Assembly: GCA_025370055.1 (NCBI GenBank) | Contig: CP073041.1 | Location: forward strand, 5,488,272 to 5,552,271 | Length of the DNA: 64,000 nucleotides | Direction: 5' to 3' | Source: Woronichinia naegeliana WA131 | Lineage (GTDB): Bacteria > Cyanobacteriota > Cyanobacteriia > Cyanobacteriales > Microcystaceae | Shown here: positions 60,785 to 64,000 of the stretch, in pieces | How the letters are laid out: every line of letters begins with the position of its first letter | Numbering within the stretch: position 1 is the stretch's first letter | Made by a program: the position numbers and the translations under genes | The notes under the pieces: generated by a model | Database searches by the model: none | What the model saw: the letters and a program-made list of their open reading frames with translations, nothing else | What the model was told of the DNA's origin: nothing

Positions 60785-61174
60785 ATGACAACCCAGTTAC
60801 GAAGGGAACGTCACAGTATTTCTAGTCTCAAGACTCACTTGGTCTGCGTAACTAAATATCGTAGAGCCATTTTGACATCAGAAAGTCTTGCTGTTATAGA
60901 AAAATCCTTTGGAGAGGTTGCCAAGAAAATGGATTTTCAAATTCTTGAATTTAATGGAGGATCTGACCACGTTCACGCGCTTATTGAATTTCCGCCCAAA
61001 CTCTCCATTTCTCAGATGGTAAATGCACTTAAAGGTGTTTCTAGTCGTCGCTACGGTCAATCTGGATTCCAAAAACCTTATGGCAAAGAGGCTCTATGGA
61101 GTCCTTCCTATTTTGTTTCAAGTGTTGGTGGTGCCCCTCTTGAGATTCTTAAGCAGTACATTCAAGACCAATAG
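60785..61174 (+). CDS. tnpA: TnpA Y1 (HUH) transposase, IS200/IS605 family
   Basis: 129 residues from ATG 60785 (a TTG at 60770 is possible). LKTHLVCVTKYRRAILTSES, HUH metal site in GGSDHVHALIEFPPKLS, and catalytic Tyr in ILKQYIQDQ. Its TAG stop (61172-61174) is formed by the first bases of an inserted IS; the original frame continued LKPS then TAG. Only four residues are lost, so the enzyme may still work. Confidence 0.9.
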   Translation: MTTQLRRERHSISSLKTHLVCVTKYRRAILTSESLAVIEKSFGEVAKKMDFQILEFNGGSDHVHALIEFPPKLSISQMVNALKGVSSRRYGQSGFQKPYGKEALWSPSYFVSSVGGAPLEILKQYIQDQ

Positions 61175-62312
61175 ACATCTCCATAATACTATAAAATCGA
61201 CAAATATGCTATAATCATAGAAATTTAGACAGGAGTAACTATGCCTGAATACATCTATATGTGGGCTTATATTCAAAAACAGCCTCAAGAAACAAAGAGG
61301 TTGTTAGGAATAGAGTACCCAAAATTATTAGAGCTTATAACCTATGGCAAATTACTTAAAAAAGAATTTGAAGAAAGCAAAACCACACTGATTAAAGCAG
61401 GTGGTGGAAATAAACCGAAATTATCAGAGGAGGAGCAAATAGTTTTAATGCTAGTTTACTTAAGGCATTATCCGACCTTTCAGCTACTAGGAATAATGTT
61501 TGAAATAAGTGAATCGTCTGCCCATAATATATTCAATTATTGGCAGTCACTATTCGGAGAAAATTTACCAGCAAGTCTATTTGAACAACTAAAAAAGTTG
61601 CCAGAAGAAATAGAAAAAGTTAAAGAGGAGCTAATCCAACATGAACTAATAGTGGATGCGACAGAACAACCAGTAGAAAGACCTTTAGGGCAGGAGGCAC
61701 AAAAACCATACTACTCAGGTAAACAAAAAAGGCATACCTCAAAAAGCCAAATAATCATTTGCCCAAAAATCAAGGAGATTGTGGATGTTGTGATAGGAGA
61801 AATAGGTTCAAAGAGCGATGTACAAATATTACGTCAAAGATTGGCTAAATTCCATCAAGAACAAGGCTTTCTAGGTGATAAAGCCTACGAGGGAGAATTC
61901 CAATTAACAACACCAAAAAAGAAACCAAAGGGGCGAGAATTAAGCAAAGAAGAAAAAGAAAGAAATAGTTGGTTATCGTCTCGACGAGTAGTGGTTGAAC
62001 ATATGATTCGATTGCTCAAAGTATTCAAAGTGATGCAAGAAAAATTTAGACTAAGAAAGGGAAGATATAAGTCATTAATCTCAACAGTATGTGGATTGGT
62101 GAGACTAAGGATAAATGCGCTGATATTAAGCATTATAAAATGTAGCGAATCAGGGCAGGTAATTGAGGTAAAGATGAGTCATTGTTTTTTGCCAGAATTG
62201 AATTTGGAGGTCTGAAAGCCCTGTAAACTCGTCTATGTACCAAGAAGTCTACTGAGTCTAGATTTAGCTACACTGCTTGCTAGACTAGGCTTTCCAGTTT
62301 TTGGAGATGTCT
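61173..62312 (+). mobile_element. IS5-family (ISL2-type) element, 1140 bp
   Basis: Inverted ends AGACATCTCC and GGAGATGTCT; 3-bp duplication AAT (61170-61172 and 62313-62315), matching the ANT duplication of the ISL2 group. Inserted at the very end of tnpA. Removing it restores continuous IS605 sequence (CAAGACCAATTAAAGCCG). Confidence 0.88.
61241..62215 (+). CDS. IS5-family (ISL2-type) transposase
   Basis: 324 residues. N-terminal helical HTH region (KLSEEEQIVLMLVYLRHYPT, FQLLGIMFEISESSAHNIFN), then DDE_Tnp_4-type core: ELIVDATEQPVERP (Asp), GFLGDKAYEGEFQL (Asp) and SRRVVVEHMIRLLKVFKVMQ (Glu). AGGAGTAACT precedes the ATG. Complete. Confidence 0.9.
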   Translation: MPEYIYMWAYIQKQPQETKRLLGIEYPKLLELITYGKLLKKEFEESKTTLIKAGGGNKPKLSEEEQIVLMLVYLRHYPTFQLLGIMFEISESSAHNIFNYWQSLFGENLPASLFEQLKKLPEEIEKVKEELIQHELIVDATEQPVERPLGQEAQKPYYSGKQKRHTSKSQIIICPKIKEIVDVVIGEIGSKSDVQILRQRLAKFHQEQGFLGDKAYEGEFQLTTPKKKPKGRELSKEEKERNSWLSSRRVVVEHMIRLLKVFKVMQEKFRLRKGRYKSLISTVCGLVRLRINALILSIIKCSESGQVIEVKMSHCFLPELNLEV

Positions 62313-62441
62313 AATTAAAGCCGTCGTAGAACGACAGGGTTTTAAACCCATTTTTTTGATAACCTAATCTTAAAAGATTGTATCAAGTGTCACCAACTCC
62401 GCCCTCACGGTACGAAACTTGCCCCAACCCATTTAAGCAAC

Positions 62442-63113
62442 ATGACCATTACTCCCGAATCCATTCAACCCCTGCTTGCCTCCGAAGATTTTAGCGATCG
62501 CCTTCGAGGTCTTAATTTACTCCGACAGTTACCTCCCCATCTGGCTTTTCCCCTGCTTAAACCCCTAACCAGCGATCGCAATGTCCGCATCCGTTATGCG
62601 GCGGTCAGTCAACTGGATACCCTGGGCAATGAAAATCGGAGTGAAACCCTGGCTATTTTACGTGATTGTCTCCTAAATGATCCTGAAGTAGATGTCCAAG
62701 CCGCCGCCGCCGATATTTTAGGTGCGTTAAAATTTACCGAAGCCCTGGACGATCTCCAACTGGTCTATGAGCAAACCCCAGAATGGGTTTTAAAAATGAG
62801 CATTGTGGCAACCCTAGGAGAAATGGGGGATATTCGCGGCTTTGATTTGCTCAAACTCGCCCTTACTTCTGACAATGGACTGATCAAAACGGCTGCTCTA
62901 AGTGCCCTCGGTGATCTGGGTTTACCCGAAGTCCTACCCCTAATTTTGCCCTTCCTAGAGGATGAAGATTGGCAAGTGCGTTTTCGTTTGGCGATCGCCC
63001 TGAGTAAATTCCCCCAACCCGAAGCCCAGGCTGCCCTCAGTCAATTAGCGCAAGATCCCTTTGAACAAGTCGCTGAAACGGCAAAAAGTTTAATCCAAAC
63101 CCCTTCCCTCTGA
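62442..63113 (+). CDS. nblB: HEAT-repeat protein, NblB-like
   Basis: 223 residues made of about six HEAT/PBS-lyase-type repeats, e.g. LTSDRNVRIRYAAVSQLDTL, EVDVQAAAADILGALKFTEA and DEDWQVRFRLAIALSKFPQP. Length and repeat type fit NblB, which acts in phycobilisome breakdown and chlorophyll maintenance in nutrient-starved cyanobacteria; other HEAT proteins of the phycobilin-lyase-like group cannot be excluded. The ABC gene starts 8 bp later, so the two may be cotranscribed. Confidence 0.75.
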   Translation: MTITPESIQPLLASEDFSDRLRGLNLLRQLPPHLAFPLLKPLTSDRNVRIRYAAVSQLDTLGNENRSETLAILRDCLLNDPEVDVQAAAADILGALKFTEALDDLQLVYEQTPEWVLKMSIVATLGEMGDIRGFDLLKLALTSDNGLIKTAALSALGDLGLPEVLPLILPFLEDEDWQVRFRLAIALSKFPQPEAQAALSQLAQDPFEQVAETAKSLIQTPSL

Positions 63114-63121
63114 CCTTAGCC

Positions 63122-64000
63122 GTGATTTCTGCTAAAAACCTGAGTAAAAGCTACCCCGTCACCGTTAAGTCTCCTGGACTCAAAGGAACCTTAACCCATT
63201 TTTTTCACCGTACCTATCGAGAAATCAAGGCTGTACAAAATGTCTCTTTTACCATCGAAGCAGGGGAAGTAGTCGGCTTTCTTGGCCCCAATGGCGCAGG
63301 CAAAACCACCACCCTAAAAATGTTAACGGGATTAATCCATCCCTCTGGCGGAATCGTACAGGTGGCAGGCTTTGATCCCTTTCGTCGTCAGACCCAATTT
63401 CTCGAAAAAGCCAGTTTGGTGATGGGACAGAAACAGCAATTAATTTGGGATTTACCGACAATGGATTCCCTGCGAATTAACGCGGCCATCTATCGTATTC
63501 CAGAGGCAATTTTTAAACAACGTTTGGGAGAACTCACAGAAATGCTCTCCCTCCAAAATCAACTCAAACAACCCGTTCGCAAACTATCTTTAGGGGAAAG
63601 GATGAAGGCCGAATTACTCGCTGCTTTAATTCATCATCCCCAGGTTTTATTTTTAGATGAACCCACTTTAGGATTAGATGTCAATGCCCAGGTAGCCGTG
63701 CGGGATTTTTTACGGGAATATAATCACCGTTATCAAGCAACTATTTTATTGACCAGTCATTACATGGCCGATATTACCGCTTTGTGTAAACGGGTTTTAC
63801 TGATTCATCAAGGGCAATTAATGTATGATGGCGACTTAGCAGAACTGTTAGAAAAGTTTGCCCCCTGCCGACAAGTTAAAGTTGAACTAGCCCAAAGCGT
63901 TTCTAAAACTGCGTTAGAGAAATATGGTGAAATTGAAAGCATTGATGGCCAAGCAGTTCGCTTTTTTGTACAACGGGAGCAACTCACATCGGCGATCGCT
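63122..64000 (+). CDS. ABC-2-type exporter ATP-binding subunit (runs off window)
   Basis: GTG start at 63122, 293 codons open to the edge. Walker A FLGPNGAGKTTTLKML, Q-loop region MGQKQQLIWDLP, signature KLSLGERMKAELLAALI, Walker B VLFLDEPTLGLDVNAQ and H-loop ILLTSHYMADI. The long N-terminus (SYPVTVKSPGLKGTLTHFFH) is typical of the large NatA/DrrA-like subfamily of multidrug or envelope exporters. The permease genes should lie beyond 64000. Confidence 0.92.
   Translation, partial: MISAKNLSKSYPVTVKSPGLKGTLTHFFHRTYREIKAVQNVSFTIEAGEVVGFLGPNGAGKTTTLKMLTGLIHPSGGIVQVAGFDPFRRQTQFLEKASLVMGQKQQLIWDLPTMDSLRINAAIYRIPEAIFKQRLGELTEMLSLQNQLKQPVRKLSLGERMKAELLAALIHHPQVLFLDEPTLGLDVNAQVAVRDFLREYNHRYQATILLTSHYMADITALCKRVLLIHQGQLMYDGDLAELLEKFAPCRQVKVELAQSVSKTALEKYGEIESIDGQAVRFFVQREQLTSAIA

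Larger units (their letters stand above)
59495..62365. mobile_element. IS605-type element (tnpB and tnpA divergent), interrupted by an ISL2-type IS
   Basis: One end near 59495 has GTTGACATCCTCACCGCGCT then AAGCGACGGCGATTCCCATC; the other, after the inserted IS, has AAAGCCGTCGTAGAACGACA GGGTTTTAAACCCA near 62320-62352. tnpB (minus) and tnpA (plus) are divergent, as in IS605 itself. The IS at 61173-62312 separates tnpA from its end. Exact cleavage points not fixed. Confidence 0.75.

Overview
The window looks like chromosome of a unicellular, bloom-type cyanobacterium of the Microcystis/Cyanothece kind. Evidence: the highly iterated palindrome GCGATCGC (HIP1) occurs throughout, there is a fused panC-cmk gene (a cyanobacterial arrangement), an NblB-like HEAT-repeat protein, three xisH-xisI pairs, and a very heavy load of insertion sequences (IS), miniature elements (MITEs) and toxin-antitoxin (TA) genes. 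Genus is inferred, not proven.

Layout. 0-2.9 kb: remnants of a STAND-type ATPase, a DUF433/DUF5615 TA pair, an Rpn-family nuclease gene and two small unknown genes. 2.9-8.8 kb: an IS island (MITE2, truncated ISL3, an intact DUF772-type IS, an intact ISAs1 with 10-bp target duplication, a broken ISKra4, an IS1-like element). 8.7-11.4 kb: duplicated DUF433/DUF5615 pairs, a DUF4160/DUF2442 pair and a ParE-type pair whose toxin has a nonsense codon. 11.6-19.6 kb: dynamin-like GTPase, SNF2 helicase, universal stress protein and an AAA-ATPase/TOPRIM-like pair of defence type. 19.6-25.7 kb: housekeeping block on the minus strand (aspC, gltA, sixA, sensor kinase, EamA transporter, hpnK). 25.9-31.4 kb: a small helical protein and an NB-ARC/TPR protein that share a short glycine-rich motif, followed by a GNAT and two xisH-xisI pairs. 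32.2-35.4 kb: ruvC, tRNA-Asn, moaA, a glycosyltransferase. 35.5-47.1 kb: TnpB element, VapC-type and MNT-HEPN TA pairs, a DUF1254 protein and five mobile elements, the last of which separates a promoter from a small actinoporin-like gene. 47.8-52.3 kb: a dense run of TA-type genes (DUF6888/DUF6887, three BrnTA, HicBA, DUF4160/DUF2442) with HIP1-anchored repeats in almost every gap. 52.5-57.4 kb: EACC1-like adaptor, a 1208-residue membrane caspase with a receptor-like C-terminus, and a third xisH-xisI pair. 57.9-64 kb: panC-cmk, an IS605-type element interrupted by an ISL2-type IS, nblB-like gene and the start of an ABC exporter operon.

How it fits together. Housekeeping genes sit in short conserved islands; everything between them is accessory. 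The two most interesting accessory modules are (i) the NLR-like pair at 25.9-28.8 kb, which has the layout expected for amyloid-motif signalling from an NB-ARC sensor to a membrane-active effector, and (ii) the EACC1-caspase-receptor pair at 52.5-56.5 kb, which looks like a self-contained sense-and-kill device. Target-site duplications let several insertions be dated relative to one another. Many small genes are broken by single-base changes, in-frame stops or repeats, so this is a fast-decaying as well as fast-growing region.
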